Shown: positions 34,832 through 41,715, counted from the first letter of the stretch. The stretch is 64,000 nt of DNA from Paenibacillus sp. Root444D2 (GCF_001426375.1 NZ_LMEO01000034.1:526287-590286); one strand, 5' to 3'. Numbers and translations: made by a program. The notes: generated by a model from the sequence alone, not told the origin.

Positions 34832-35032
34832 CTAGGAAGATTGTTTAATGAATTCCTTTGAGGACATGAAGCGATCGTTTTCAGTTGAAAGTGATATAGT
34901 CGTGGGTTGGAATGGGCTTCTTAGGAATGCGCGGATATCTTCCATCGTAAGACCCATCTTACGCGCGCTCATAATAAGATTGACCCACTCCATATCAAAT
35001 TCTTCGGTATCCACCTGGTTTATCCGATTCAC
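34832..35032 (-). CDS. SinI-like antirepressor
   Basis: The start is GTG 35032, with GGAGGGG six bases upstream on the minus strand. The 66-residue product contains EEFDMEWVNLIMSARKMGLTMEDIRAFL, matching the SinI core (LD.EWV.L...A...NIS.EEIR.YL) that displaces SinR monomers from SinR tetramers. The C-terminal tail (SPFQPTTISLSTENDRF) is unlike SinI. It faces the sinR-like gene tail to tail, with 12 bases between stops and no clear terminator, so transcripts overlap. In B. subtilis sinI lies upstream of sinR on the same strand, so the arrangement is different. Its promoter has two GATACA-type operators. Confidence 0.86.
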   Translation of the reverse strand: MNRINQVDTEEFDMEWVNLIMSARKMGLTMEDIRAFLRSPFQPTTISLSTENDRFMSSKEFIKQSS

Positions 35033-35059
35033 AAACGACCCCTCCAAATCATCTATCGC

Positions 35060-35145
35060 GATACAATTTGTATCCGTTGACTTATTATCGCACGTTTTTT
35101 CTATGAAATCAATCCCGAAAACATTAAAATTATACAAATTGTATC
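35060..35145 (-). promoter_or_regulatory. sinI-like promoter bracketed by two Xre-type operators
   Basis: On the minus strand TTGATT (35107-35112) and GATAAT (35084-35089) are 17 bases apart. The perfect palindrome GATACAATTTGTATC (35060-35074) begins about ten bases after the -10 box, and TATACAAATTGTATC (35131-35145) lies upstream of the -35 box. Repressor binding would block the start region; this operator type is known for the PBSX repressor Xre. Confidence 0.83.
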
Positions 35146-35209
35146 GCCATTCAAATGGCTCCCCTCGACAAAAAACGCGTAAATAATTAGATATAGACTC
35201 AAAACCTAG

Positions 35210-36097
35210 ATGAGGGTAGGGAAACCTAAAGTGAAGAATGATCGCATAAATCGCAGGACGTTTCTCAAAAAAAGTCTGTTTGCGGTTGAATCCTTAGCCA
35301 TACTAACGGGAGTTAGCGGATTATATGGCATCTTCGGAGAGCGGTATTGGATTCAGTCGACAACGGTTCGTCTTTCGTACCGTCGTTACCCTGCATCTTT
35401 TGAGGGCGTGCGTATTGTACAATTCAGTGATACACATATAGGCAAGTATTATAGTTTGGAGCAGATGAACAAAGTGGTTGATTTGCTGCAGCGGCAAGAG
35501 CCTGACATTATCTGTTTCACAGGAGATTTATTTGATTCCAAATTCGGTGAAGTGAGTGATGAGGTAATTCCGATCCTATCGCGACTCCGAGCAGGAATGG
35601 GTAAATTCGCGGTGCTCGGCAATCATGATATGCGTCTGGATTCTAGTCGAGTAAGGGATGTACTCGAGAGATCTGGCTTTACCGTCTTAGTCAATGAAAG
35701 CCGATCTATTGAACGTGGGAAAGGACGCATACAGGTGGTCGGAATAGATGAAATGTTCTACGGGAAACCGGATTTGCCATTAGCTTTAAAAGGTATAAAG
35801 CGGGACGATTTCGTGCTGCTGCTTGCGCATGAGCCAGATTTCGCAGATACGTCGTTGGCGAGTCATGTCGATTTGCAGCTCTCTGGTCACAGCCATGGCG
35901 GACAGATTAGGATTCCATTGTACGGTAGTATATTTACGCCGGACCTAGGACAAAAGTACCCTATTGGCTTGTACGCCTTTGAAGGAAGCGAGTTCCACGT
36001 CTATACAAACCGTGGAATAGGTACGACTTTGTTCCCAATTCGATTCAATTGTCGACCTGAAATCACGGTGTTTGTCCTAGAAAAGAAGCTGCCATAA
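35210..36097 (+). CDS. Tat-type metallophosphoesterase (YkuE-like)
   Basis: The N-terminus NRRTFLKKSLFAVESLAILTG is a twin-arginine export signal. The rest is a calcineurin-like phosphoesterase with all metal-binding motifs: FSDTHIG, FTGDLFD, LGNHDMR, LLAHEPD and LSGHSHGGQ. B. subtilis YkuE, of similar size, is a Tat-exported wall-associated enzyme. Substrate is unknown; lipid- or wall-linked phosphodiesters are likely. GTG 35231 with GAGGGTAGGG nine bases before is an alternative to ATG 35210. It is divergent from the sinI-like gene, so the Xre-type site at 35131 could also affect it. Confidence 0.88.
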   Translation: MRVGKPKVKNDRINRRTFLKKSLFAVESLAILTGVSGLYGIFGERYWIQSTTVRLSYRRYPASFEGVRIVQFSDTHIGKYYSLEQMNKVVDLLQRQEPDIICFTGDLFDSKFGEVSDEVIPILSRLRAGMGKFAVLGNHDMRLDSSRVRDVLERSGFTVLVNESRSIERGKGRIQVVGIDEMFYGKPDLPLALKGIKRDDFVLLLAHEPDFADTSLASHVDLQLSGHSHGGQIRIPLYGSIFTPDLGQKYPIGLYAFEGSEFHVYTNRGIGTTLFPIRFNCRPEITVFVLEKKLP

Positions 36098-36107
36098 GCA
36101 AGTAAAA

Positions 36108-36133
36108 ACTCCGTTAGCCGAAGCCAACGGAGT
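36108..36133 (-). terminator. Terminator of Asn-rich gene
   Basis: On the minus strand ACTCCGTT and AACGGAGT pair around GGCTTCGGCT (itself a UUCG-type tip) and are followed by TTTTTAC. It ends transcripts of the convergent Asn-rich gene. Confidence 0.85.
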
Positions 36134-36142
36134 ATGTGTTCA

Positions 36143-36559
36143 TCAGTAGCAAAACCACTTTTTCCAAATATCAAACGAATCTAAGCAATCAATATCATCC
36201 CACTTGATATCGTCCCATTTGATGTCGTCCCAGTGATTGTCATTATTGTTATTGTTATTGTTATTGTTATTGTTATTGTTATTGTAATTGTTATTGTTAT
36301 TGTAATTGTTATTGTTATTGTTGTTGTTATTGTTATGATTGTTGTTATTGTTATTATTGTTGTTATTGTTATTGCTGTTATTACTGTTATTACTATTATT
36401 ACTATTCTCTTTATTAACTGTAAAAATTGAAATAAACTTAGAAAGAATACTGTTTTTCTGAGAACTACCTGATTCATTACCTGAGGCGGAAGCATAAGCG
36501 GGCAAGATGATTGCGCTAAAGAGTAAAATCAGACAAGATAGTCTAACGATTTTTAACAC
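36143..36559 (-). CDS. Secreted Asn-repeat protein, candidate matrix component
   Basis: GTG 36559 follows GGGAGG nine bases upstream. The 138-residue product has a signal peptide (LKIVRLSCLILLFSAIILPAYASA), a short Ser-rich stretch, then about 50 nearly uninterrupted Asn residues with few Ser, His, Tyr, then three copies of WDDIK/D (WDDIKWDDIKWDDID) and a C-terminal CLDSFDIWKKWFCY with two Cys. I recognise no family. Poly-Asn tracts tend to self-assemble, and a SinR-type site overlaps the promoter, so a biofilm matrix role is plausible. The reading frame holds through the whole repeat, which argues it is real despite low complexity. Confidence 0.7.
   Translation of the reverse strand: MLKIVRLSCLILLFSAIILPAYASASGNESGSSQKNSILSKFISIFTVNKENSNNSNNSNNSNNNNNNNNNNNNHNNNNNNNNNNYNNNNNYNNNNNNNNNNNNNNDNHWDDIKWDDIKWDDIDCLDSFDIWKKWFCY
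36236..36410. repeat. Trinucleotide microsatellite (ATT/GTT type) inside the Asn-rich gene
   Basis: On the plus strand this is an array of TTA/TTG-type triplets, mostly TTATTG hexamers, broken by a few point changes. On the minus strand it encodes AAC/AAT Asn codons. Slippage by triplets would lengthen or shorten the Asn tract without breaking the frame. Confidence 0.9.
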
Positions 36560-36599
36560 TGAACATAACCTCCCTTCCGAAGAATTATTTCACGCAATC

Positions 36600-36615
36600 G
36601 TTCTTTATTAAGAAT
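36600..36615. promoter_or_regulatory. SinR-type palindrome at promoter of Asn-rich gene
   Basis: GTTCTTTATTAAGAAT; on the minus strand the -10-like TATAAT directly precedes and overlaps it, with a weak -35 (TTCTCA) 17 bases further up. Placement at the transcription start fits repression. Confidence 0.76.
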
Positions 36616-36675
36616 TATACAGCAAAAATTAGGTTTTGAGAACTATAAAAGGCATAGATCATTTTTTTAATTTAT

Positions 36676-36762
36676 GATACAATATGTAACATAATACAAG
36701 TAGGGGGGATTGATAGAGTAAAAATGAGAGTTTTCTAGCTGTTATAAGATACAATTTGTAAC
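36676..36762 (+). promoter_or_regulatory. Two Xre-type operators upstream of recombinase-like gene
   Basis: GATACAATATGTAAC (36676-36690) and GATACAATTTGTAAC (36748-36762), 72 bases apart, both with the form GATACA-n3-TGTAAC. TATAAG overlaps the second site and may be its -10 box. Confidence 0.78.
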
Positions 36763-36802
36763 ATACAAACGGAACTGATTAAAATCATGCGAGGTGCAAC
36801 TC

Positions 36803-37309
36803 ATGCAGGTTGTTCAACCTATTAGAGAACAAGAGAAAATTGAACAGATACAGGCCGTATTGAAAGAACAATCGATTCGGGACTGGCTTCTTTTCACTAT
36901 TGGGATTAATTCGGGGCTTCATCTGAGCGATCTATTGTCTTTGAAAGTGAGCGATGTGAAGGATCGAAGTGTAGTCAGTATCAAGGAAGAAAAAACGGGT
37001 AAAGCAAAGACGTTTCAACTTTCTCCACAGCTTAAAGCTTATATCGAAGAATATATCCAATATATGGATATCGACGCTTATTTATTTCCATCCCAAAGAA
37101 CGGGCAATCCGATCAAAAGAATTCGAGTTTACCGTATTTTAAATGAAGCAGCTAAGCAAGTTGGACTAAACGACATAGGTACACACACACTTCGAAAAAC
37201 ATACGGCTATCATTATTACCTAAGAACGAAAAATGTTTCGGTTCTCAGAGATTTATTCAATCAATCGGCTCCATCAGTGACTTTAAAGTATATTGGCGTG
37301 AAGGAATAG
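36803..37309 (+). CDS. Short tyrosine recombinase-like protein with altered active site
   Basis: ATG 36803, behind GCGAGGTG, is preferred to GTG 36794. The 168-residue product is only the catalytic domain of a phage-integrase family protein. IGINSGLHLSDLLSLKVSDV has His where the first catalytic Arg is expected; IGTHTLRKTYGYHYY keeps His-x-x-Arg; LFNQSAPSVTLKYIGV has Gln for the last His and keeps Tyr. The N-terminal core-binding domain is missing. Loss of Arg and His suggests little or no recombinase activity, so a DNA-binding regulatory role is possible. It is preceded by two Xre-type operators. Confidence 0.8.
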   Translation: MQVVQPIREQEKIEQIQAVLKEQSIRDWLLFTIGINSGLHLSDLLSLKVSDVKDRSVVSIKEEKTGKAKTFQLSPQLKAYIEEYIQYMDIDAYLFPSQRTGNPIKRIRVYRILNEAAKQVGLNDIGTHTLRKTYGYHYYLRTKNVSVLRDLFNQSAPSVTLKYIGVKE

Positions 37310-37355
37310 AAAATCAATCTTAATTGATATTGGGTGAAAGTAGTGACTCGAGGTA

Positions 37356-37370
37356 GATACACAATGTACC
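37356..37370 (+). promoter_or_regulatory. Xre-type operator upstream of 47-residue gene
   Basis: GATACACAATGTACC fits GATACA-n3-TGTAAC with one mismatch, 66 bases before the short gene that follows. Confidence 0.6.
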
Positions 37371-37436
37371 GCGGTGGTTAACATAAGTGTAACTCTTTTT
37401 AAAGTTAATAGCTGAGCGTTGGGAGTGGAGTTTCTT

Positions 37437-37580
37437 ATGAAACAAGAAGAAAAGATTTCAGTAGAAATTCATCATGTTCTTCAGCAGTTAGGAATCGACC
37501 AGCAGAAGTTTCAGAATCAAGTTATGATGTCTTCCTCACAATCTACTCCAAGGAACGCTCAGCTCTTACAAAAGCGATGA
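37437..37580 (+). CDS. 47-residue protein of unknown function, overlapping the Xre-like gene tail to tail
   Basis: ATG follows GGGAGTGGAG by five bases, a good ribosome site. The product begins MKQEEKISVEIHHVLQQLGI, then DQQKFQNQVMMSSSQ, and ends basic. It is charged, probably helical, with no Cys or membrane segment. I do not recognise it. The last 38 bases overlap the 3' end of the Xre-like gene on the other strand, so transcripts of the two are complementary there. An Xre-type operator lies upstream. Confidence 0.55.
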   Translation: MKQEEKISVEIHHVLQQLGIDQQKFQNQVMMSSSQSTPRNAQLLQKR

Positions 37581-37920
37581 ATCGTTTTGCTTCCTCTGGG
37601 GTCAGTATTCGACCATCCACGGTTAATGAAAACTTTTTCAAAATGCTCTCATCCGTTAAATCGAGATGCTCTACGAACTCTCTAACATCATGATCTAGAA
37701 CCGTTTGTGGCTGGTCAGTCCGACCAAGTAAATAATCAACGGTAACATTAAAAAAATTGGCGATCTTGTTAATTGTTTCGTAGTCCGGCTCACGTCGATT
37801 TGTTTCGTAATGAGAAAGAGCGGCTCTTGAGATTCCAATTTTATTAGATAGTTCTTCTTGCGTTAATCCTCTTTTTTCGCGTAAAAGGGCAATGCGATCT
37901 CCATATTTCAGCGTGATCAT
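37543..37920 (-). CDS. Xre-type HTH repressor
   Basis: A 125-residue protein. The N-terminal XRE helix-turn-helix reads DRIALLREKRGLTQEELSNK, then IGISRAALSHYETNRREPDY and ETINKIANFFNVTVDYLLGR, closely resembling PBSX Xre, ImmR and related phage repressors. The C-terminal part (VREFVEHLDLTDESILKKFS, LTPEEAKRFIAFVRAERSLE) is a helical dimerisation region. Members of this group bind 15-bp palindromes of the GATACA type, eight copies of which lie within 3.6 kb around this gene, so it is the best candidate for that regulon. Its upstream region (37921-37990) carries ACCATTATTACCATTG direct repeats and one GATACA-type site at 38015. Confidence 0.9.
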   Translation of the reverse strand: MITLKYGDRIALLREKRGLTQEELSNKIGISRAALSHYETNRREPDYETINKIANFFNVTVDYLLGRTDQPQTVLDHDVREFVEHLDLTDESILKKFSLTVDGRILTPEEAKRFIAFVRAERSLE

Positions 37921-38014
37921 TCCTCACTGTTTAATTATTCTTTACCATTATTACCATTGTTTTTCCCGCTATATACCAGAGAACTATTATAACAAAGCAG
38001 AGATTCATTGACTA

Positions 38015-38029
38015 GATACAAGATGTAAC
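38015..38029. promoter_or_regulatory. Xre-type operator between Xre-like gene and unknown gene
   Basis: GATACAAGATGTAAC in the divergent region. It ends a few bases before the AAGGAGG of the plus-strand gene, so it may block that transcript, and it lies upstream of the minus-strand repressor promoter (TATAAT near 37989). Confidence 0.76.
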
Positions 38030-38049
38030 AAAAAGGAGGGATGAGGCAA

Positions 38050-38475
38050 ATGGCGTTGGAGAAAAAAAGTAAACTATCATTAATCGTACCACTGGATGGT
38101 AAGTTGAATATTATTCAAATTCGAAATCAACTCATTAATAGCAAATATGCACTAATCGATATTATAGCACTTGAAAAGTCCCAATTCACATTTGCTAGTC
38201 CCCTATGCTTGCCAACCAGCCATCAAGTCACCTACGGTTTTGAATTTACGATTTTCGGTCAATCATTTCGAGTTAATGGTAACATAGAACTAGAAAGTAA
38301 TAACGATAATGAGTACATCTACAAAGCAGTTATTCAATCTGAAGATCATGTTGATTCCGAAATGCTCTATGCCATCAATCAACTTGCGGTCACACAGAAT
38401 ACGGAATACGTTAAGCTTTCTAAAAGCTACACGCCAGAACCTTCTTCAGCTGTTACAGTTGATTTGACATGTTGA
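38050..38475 (+). CDS. Hypothetical protein, weakly PilZ-like
   Basis: ATG 38050 is preferred, since AAGGAGGG directly abuts the ATG at 38041. The 141-residue product has a beta-rich middle, FASPLCLPTSHQVTYGFEFT then IFGQSFRVNGNIELESNND and YIYKAVIQ, whose strand pattern recalls the PilZ barrel (target strands GxI...YGVxF). The c-di-GMP-binding RxxxR and D/NxSxxG motifs are absent, so it would not bind that ligand in the usual way. Beyond that I do not recognise it. An Xre-type operator overlaps its leader. Confidence 0.6.
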   Translation: MALEKKSKLSLIVPLDGKLNIIQIRNQLINSKYALIDIIALEKSQFTFASPLCLPTSHQVTYGFEFTIFGQSFRVNGNIELESNNDNEYIYKAVIQSEDHVDSEMLYAINQLAVTQNTEYVKLSKSYTPEPSSAVTVDLTC

Positions 38476-38620
38476 GGGAGAAATAAAGCCGCTCTGCTTG
38501 TGCTAATTCGTTTGTTGCTCTCATAAGGTTAGTATAAAAACCAATGAATGTCGAATTAAAATGTGCGAATACATAATTTCTATATCCATACACGAGAAAA
38601 TGAATTCAACCCCTTGCAAT

Positions 38621-38664
38621 GTTACAAAACGTATCTTATAATCAATATATATACAGAATGTAAC
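38621..38664 (+). promoter_or_regulatory. Two Xre-type operators upstream of Cys-rich small gene
   Basis: GTTACAAAACGTATC (38621-38635) and TATACAGAATGTAAC (38650-38664), each one mismatch from the GATACA-n3-TGTAAC form, about 29 bases apart. Confidence 0.7.
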
Positions 38665-38703
38665 AACATACGACATTTTGAGCACTCAAAGGGGAGGAAT
38701 ATC

Positions 38704-38916
38704 ATGAATTCGGATATTGTATATTGTATTCATTGTAGTTCGATTATAGGTAGAGGTAATTCAGATCAGATTTTTAAGACGGGTTTTTATCATACAACGA
38801 TTCCACTTTGTCTCTGCAAAACGTGCGTTTCGACGGAGGAGAACAGGTTAAGTATAGAAATTATAAGCGATTCCCATAAGTGCTATTCCGATTTTGCCTT
38901 GCCCTTGTCTATTTAG
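38704..38916 (+). CDS. Small zinc-ribbon-like protein, unknown
   Basis: ATG 38704 follows GGGGAGG. The 70-residue product starts MNSDIVYCIHCSSIIGRGNS and continues FKTGFYHTTIPLCLCKTCVS; the pairs C-x2-C and C-x-C-x2-C could form one zinc site. The C-terminus (ISDSHKCYSDFALPLSI) has a further Cys. I do not recognise the family. It is the fifth gene in this region with GATACA-type operators upstream, and a terminator follows. Confidence 0.65.
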   Translation: MNSDIVYCIHCSSIIGRGNSDQIFKTGFYHTTIPLCLCKTCVSTEENRLSIEIISDSHKCYSDFALPLSI

Positions 38917-38982
38917 CCGAAGGGTGGAGTAAGACCGGTTTTTTTTGTTATAAATTGTAAACGCTTTCAAAACCTATAAAGG

Positions 38983-39023
38983 AAAAGCCTTCCTCTTACG
39001 TAAAAAGCGGGAAGGCTTTTTCA
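38983..39023. terminator. Bidirectional terminator
   Basis: AAAAGCCTTCC pairs with GGAAGGCTTTT; flanked by A and T tracts. It separates the convergent small gene and the DUF2621 gene. Confidence 0.9.
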
Positions 39024-39025
39024 TT

Positions 39026-39454
39026 TTATTGGAGTAAATGCTTATGCGCACTATAGTCAATCTGCTGCTTTTCGAGGAAGCTAGTCAAGCTCTTATAGTC
39101 ACGCCGCGGTGTTGCGAGAATGTAACCTTGAATACAATGGTCACGCGTTACTTCACTTGCATGCGCCTCCAGGGCAACCTGTCCAATACGAGCTGCGATG
39201 GAATGCTTAGCAATATCTCTAAAGGCTGTCGGTACTGGTGATACCAATTGATCGAGAAATGTTTTGGAGTCTTCTGTCCATAAGTGCCGCGAGCTGTCCA
39301 CGTAGTGATTTTGCCAATCCAGCTTCGACTTACCGTCTTCCTTGGGGAGCACCTTTAGGAACTTCCGAAACATGAAATATCCGCCAATGGACATGAACAA
39401 AAGCAGGACACATACCCAGAAAATGATGAACCACATGAAAAAATCATTAGCCAT
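39026..39454 (-). CDS. DUF2621-family single-pass membrane protein
   Basis: A 142-residue protein with an N-terminal membrane helix (FFMWFIIFWVCVLLLFMSIGGYFMF) and a cytoplasmic part containing KLDWQNHYVDSSRHLWT, FLDQLVSPVPTAFRDIAKHSIAARIGQVAL and ATPRRDYKSL, which I recognise as DUF2621 of Bacillales. Function unknown; the C-terminal region resembles a segment found in some iron-sulphur or cytochrome-related proteins only vaguely. It stands alone on the minus strand. Confidence 0.8.
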   Translation of the reverse strand: MANDFFMWFIIFWVCVLLLFMSIGGYFMFRKFLKVLPKEDGKSKLDWQNHYVDSSRHLWTEDSKTFLDQLVSPVPTAFRDIAKHSIAARIGQVALEAHASEVTRDHCIQGYILATPRRDYKSLTSFLEKQQIDYSAHKHLLQ

Positions 39455-39544
39455 TTATTTGTCACCTCACTAGCCTACATCCATATATCTTTAAGAATTA
39501 TACCTTATTTCTAGATTTCTTGCGACAATCCTAGTAAAATAGGA

Positions 39545-39600
39545 AGGTAGTAGACGTAACTACTTTAGTCTTCCATACCTAAGTAGTTGCGTAGTAGACA
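39545..39600 (+). promoter_or_regulatory. Inverted and direct repeats before nfo
   Basis: CGTAACTACTTTAG and CTAAGTAGTTGCG form an imperfect stem over a ten-base loop; GTAGTAGAC occurs on both sides. It lies in the 5' leader of the nuclease gene. A regulatory hairpin or repressor site are both possible. Confidence 0.45.
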
Positions 39601-39621
39601 CACAAAAAGGAGTTAACCATT

Positions 39622-40749
39622 ATGCCCAAAATAGGCTCGCACGTTTCGTTCTCAGATAAAGGCTTGTTAAATGCAGCAGAAGAGGCAGTCACATACGGTT
39701 CTTCCACATTTATGATATACACAGGCGCTCCGCAAAATACGCGCCGTAAACCGATTGAGGAACAATTTATCGAAGAAGGTAAAGCTGTGATGGAGAAGCA
39801 TGCGATGAACGAAATCGTCGTACATGCTCCCTACATTATTAATCTAGGTTCTTATAAAGAAGATACCTTTGAGTTAGCCGTGCGTTTCCTTCAGGAAGAA
39901 ATTCGTCGGACAGACTATATTGGCGTTCGCAATATCGTTCTTCATCCTGGGGCTTACACAGACAAGGATGCGGAGTATGGCATTGCCAGAATCGCGGAAG
40001 GTCTGAACGAAGTACTTGCAGGAGTTAAAGATACTAATGTGAACATCGCGTTGGAAACAATGGCTGGCAAAGGGACGGAGATTGGCCGCAGCTTTGAGGA
40101 ATTAGCTGAAATTATGGAACAAGTAGAGTTTAACAATAAATTATCCGTTTGTTTGGACACTTGCCATATTCATGACGCTGGGTATGATATTGTGAACGAC
40201 CTTGATGGCGTTCTGCATCATTTTGACAAAGTAATCGGTCTAGAAAAGCTTGGAGTTATTCACTTGAATGATAGTAAAAATCCTCGGGGAGCCAGCAAGG
40301 ACCGTCACGCTCCGCTTGGCTCAGGTTGGATTGGCTTTGAAGCTATGAATAATGTTGCCAACCATGAAAAACTGCAGCATTTGCCAATGATTCTTGAAAC
40401 TCCTTGGATCGGTAAAGAAGATAAAACGCAGCGTCCGATGTACGAAGCAGAAATTGCGCTGCTGTCCGGTAACCTTAGTGGACGTTTTGGCGGAGAATTC
40501 TTGGATCATGTAGAGCGAATTGACTTTTTGTTAGGTAAAAAAGACATTCATCACCGTGATTTCGTTCTGAACACATGGGAATTATTGAAAAATGATGCCA
40601 AGGCTAAGAAAGCGGACGGACGTGAGCCGCTGGAGCGCTTGTATGATATGCTGCATGAAGAGAACCTCTTTTCTGACCTCAGCGAGGAGCAGATTAATCA
40701 ACGTTTGATCGTTTGGCTCGCAGGTAAAGATATACTCAAGAAAGTTTAA
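39622..40749 (+). CDS. nfo: Deoxyribonuclease IV (AP endonuclease)
   Basis: The 375-residue protein starts PKIGSHVSFSDKGLLNAAEEA and shows AP endonuclease family 2 signatures: VVHAPYIINLGS, IVLHPGAYTD, ALETMAGKGTEIG, CLDTCHIHDAGYD and HLNDSKNPRGASKDRHAPLG, which hold the three-zinc ligands. It cuts 5' to abasic sites in base-excision repair. Typical Nfo is about 280-300 residues; this one has about 75 more at the C-terminus (from roughly residue 290, HRDFVLNTWELLKNDAKAKK onward), rich in charge and helical. Confidence 0.92.
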   Translation: MPKIGSHVSFSDKGLLNAAEEAVTYGSSTFMIYTGAPQNTRRKPIEEQFIEEGKAVMEKHAMNEIVVHAPYIINLGSYKEDTFELAVRFLQEEIRRTDYIGVRNIVLHPGAYTDKDAEYGIARIAEGLNEVLAGVKDTNVNIALETMAGKGTEIGRSFEELAEIMEQVEFNNKLSVCLDTCHIHDAGYDIVNDLDGVLHHFDKVIGLEKLGVIHLNDSKNPRGASKDRHAPLGSGWIGFEAMNNVANHEKLQHLPMILETPWIGKEDKTQRPMYEAEIALLSGNLSGRFGGEFLDHVERIDFLLGKKDIHHRDFVLNTWELLKNDAKAKKADGREPLERLYDMLHEENLFSDLSEEQINQRLIVWLAGKDILKKV

Positions 40750-40815
40750 TATCGATTACAGAAAACTAAAAAGAAAACTTTCTTACAGAAAGTTAAAGCT
40801 ATTAGGGGGATTAAC

Positions 40816-41715
40816 ATGGAACAGGGAAGTACGAATAACTCATTGCGCAAGGAGAGCGTAATGGTGAATAGGGCAAGAATGTTGATCTCTTGTCCGGATC
40901 AACCAGGAATCGTCGCGGCGGTTTCGCAATTTTTGTTTGAGTATGGTGCGAATATCGTGCAATCCGATCAATACACAATGGATCCTGAGGGCGGTATGTT
41001 TTTCATCCGGATCGAGTTCGATTTAATGGAGCTTGGTAGCCGAGTTGACCAGTTGAGAAAGGATTTCTCTGTCGTTGCGGACAAGTTCTCCATGGATTGG
41101 AGTCTTTCTCTTGCTAGTCAGAAGAAGCGCATCGCTATCTTCGTATCGAAGGAAGATCATGCTTTGCTTGAGCTGCTTTGGCACTGGCGCGCTGGTGATC
41201 TTAACGCGGATATCGCGATGGTCATTAGTAACCATCCGGACATGCAATCGCTCGTCGAGCCTTTCGGAATTCCATATCACCATATTCCGGTTACCGCGGA
41301 TACGAAGGCAGAAGCCGAGCGTCGTCAGCTTGAAGTTGTTGGAGACAATGTTGATGCGATCGTATTAGCTCGTTATATGCAGATCGTCTCGCCATCTTTT
41401 ATTAAACACTACGCTAACCGCATCATTAATATCCATCACTCCTTCCTGCCTGCCTTTGTCGGCGGGAAGCCTTATGCGCAAGCCCATAACCGTGGGGTGA
41501 AAATCATTGGCGCTACAGCACATTATGTGACCGATGAATTGGATGGCGGCCCGATTATTGAGCAGGACGTGCAAAGAGTAAGTCACCGTGATAACGTCGA
41601 AGATTTGAAAAGAATCGGTCGACATATTGAACGGATTGTCCTTGCTAGAGCAGTAGCGTGGCATGTAGAAGATCGAATTATTGTGCATAATAACAAGACA
41701 GTTGTGTTTAATTAA
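40816..41715 (+). CDS. purU: Formyltetrahydrofolate deformylase
   Basis: A 299-residue protein with an N-terminal ACT domain (ARMLISCPDQPGIVAAVSQF) and a C-terminal formyl-transfer domain with NIHHSFLPAFVGGKPYAQAH and HYVTDELDGGPIIEQD. It hydrolyses 10-formyl-THF to THF and formate, balancing one-carbon units. ATG 40816 lies 8 bases after TTAGGGGG; the extra N-terminal 15 residues before MVNRARML could be dispensable, with ATG 40861 as alternative start. Confidence 0.95.
   Translation: MEQGSTNNSLRKESVMVNRARMLISCPDQPGIVAAVSQFLFEYGANIVQSDQYTMDPEGGMFFIRIEFDLMELGSRVDQLRKDFSVVADKFSMDWSLSLASQKKRIAIFVSKEDHALLELLWHWRAGDLNADIAMVISNHPDMQSLVEPFGIPYHHIPVTADTKAEAERRQLEVVGDNVDAIVLARYMQIVSPSFIKHYANRIINIHHSFLPAFVGGKPYAQAHNRGVKIIGATAHYVTDELDGGPIIEQDVQRVSHRDNVEDLKRIGRHIERIVLARAVAWHVEDRIIVHNNKTVVFN

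Noticed and set aside
36181..36495. Open frames through the triplet repeat on other frames and the plus strand
   Set aside because: They are by-products of the microsatellite; only the GTG-started frame has a ribosome site, signal peptide and meaningful C-terminus.
38050..38475. True c-di-GMP-binding PilZ protein
   Set aside because: RxxxR and D/NxSxxG motifs are absent; only the strand pattern is similar.
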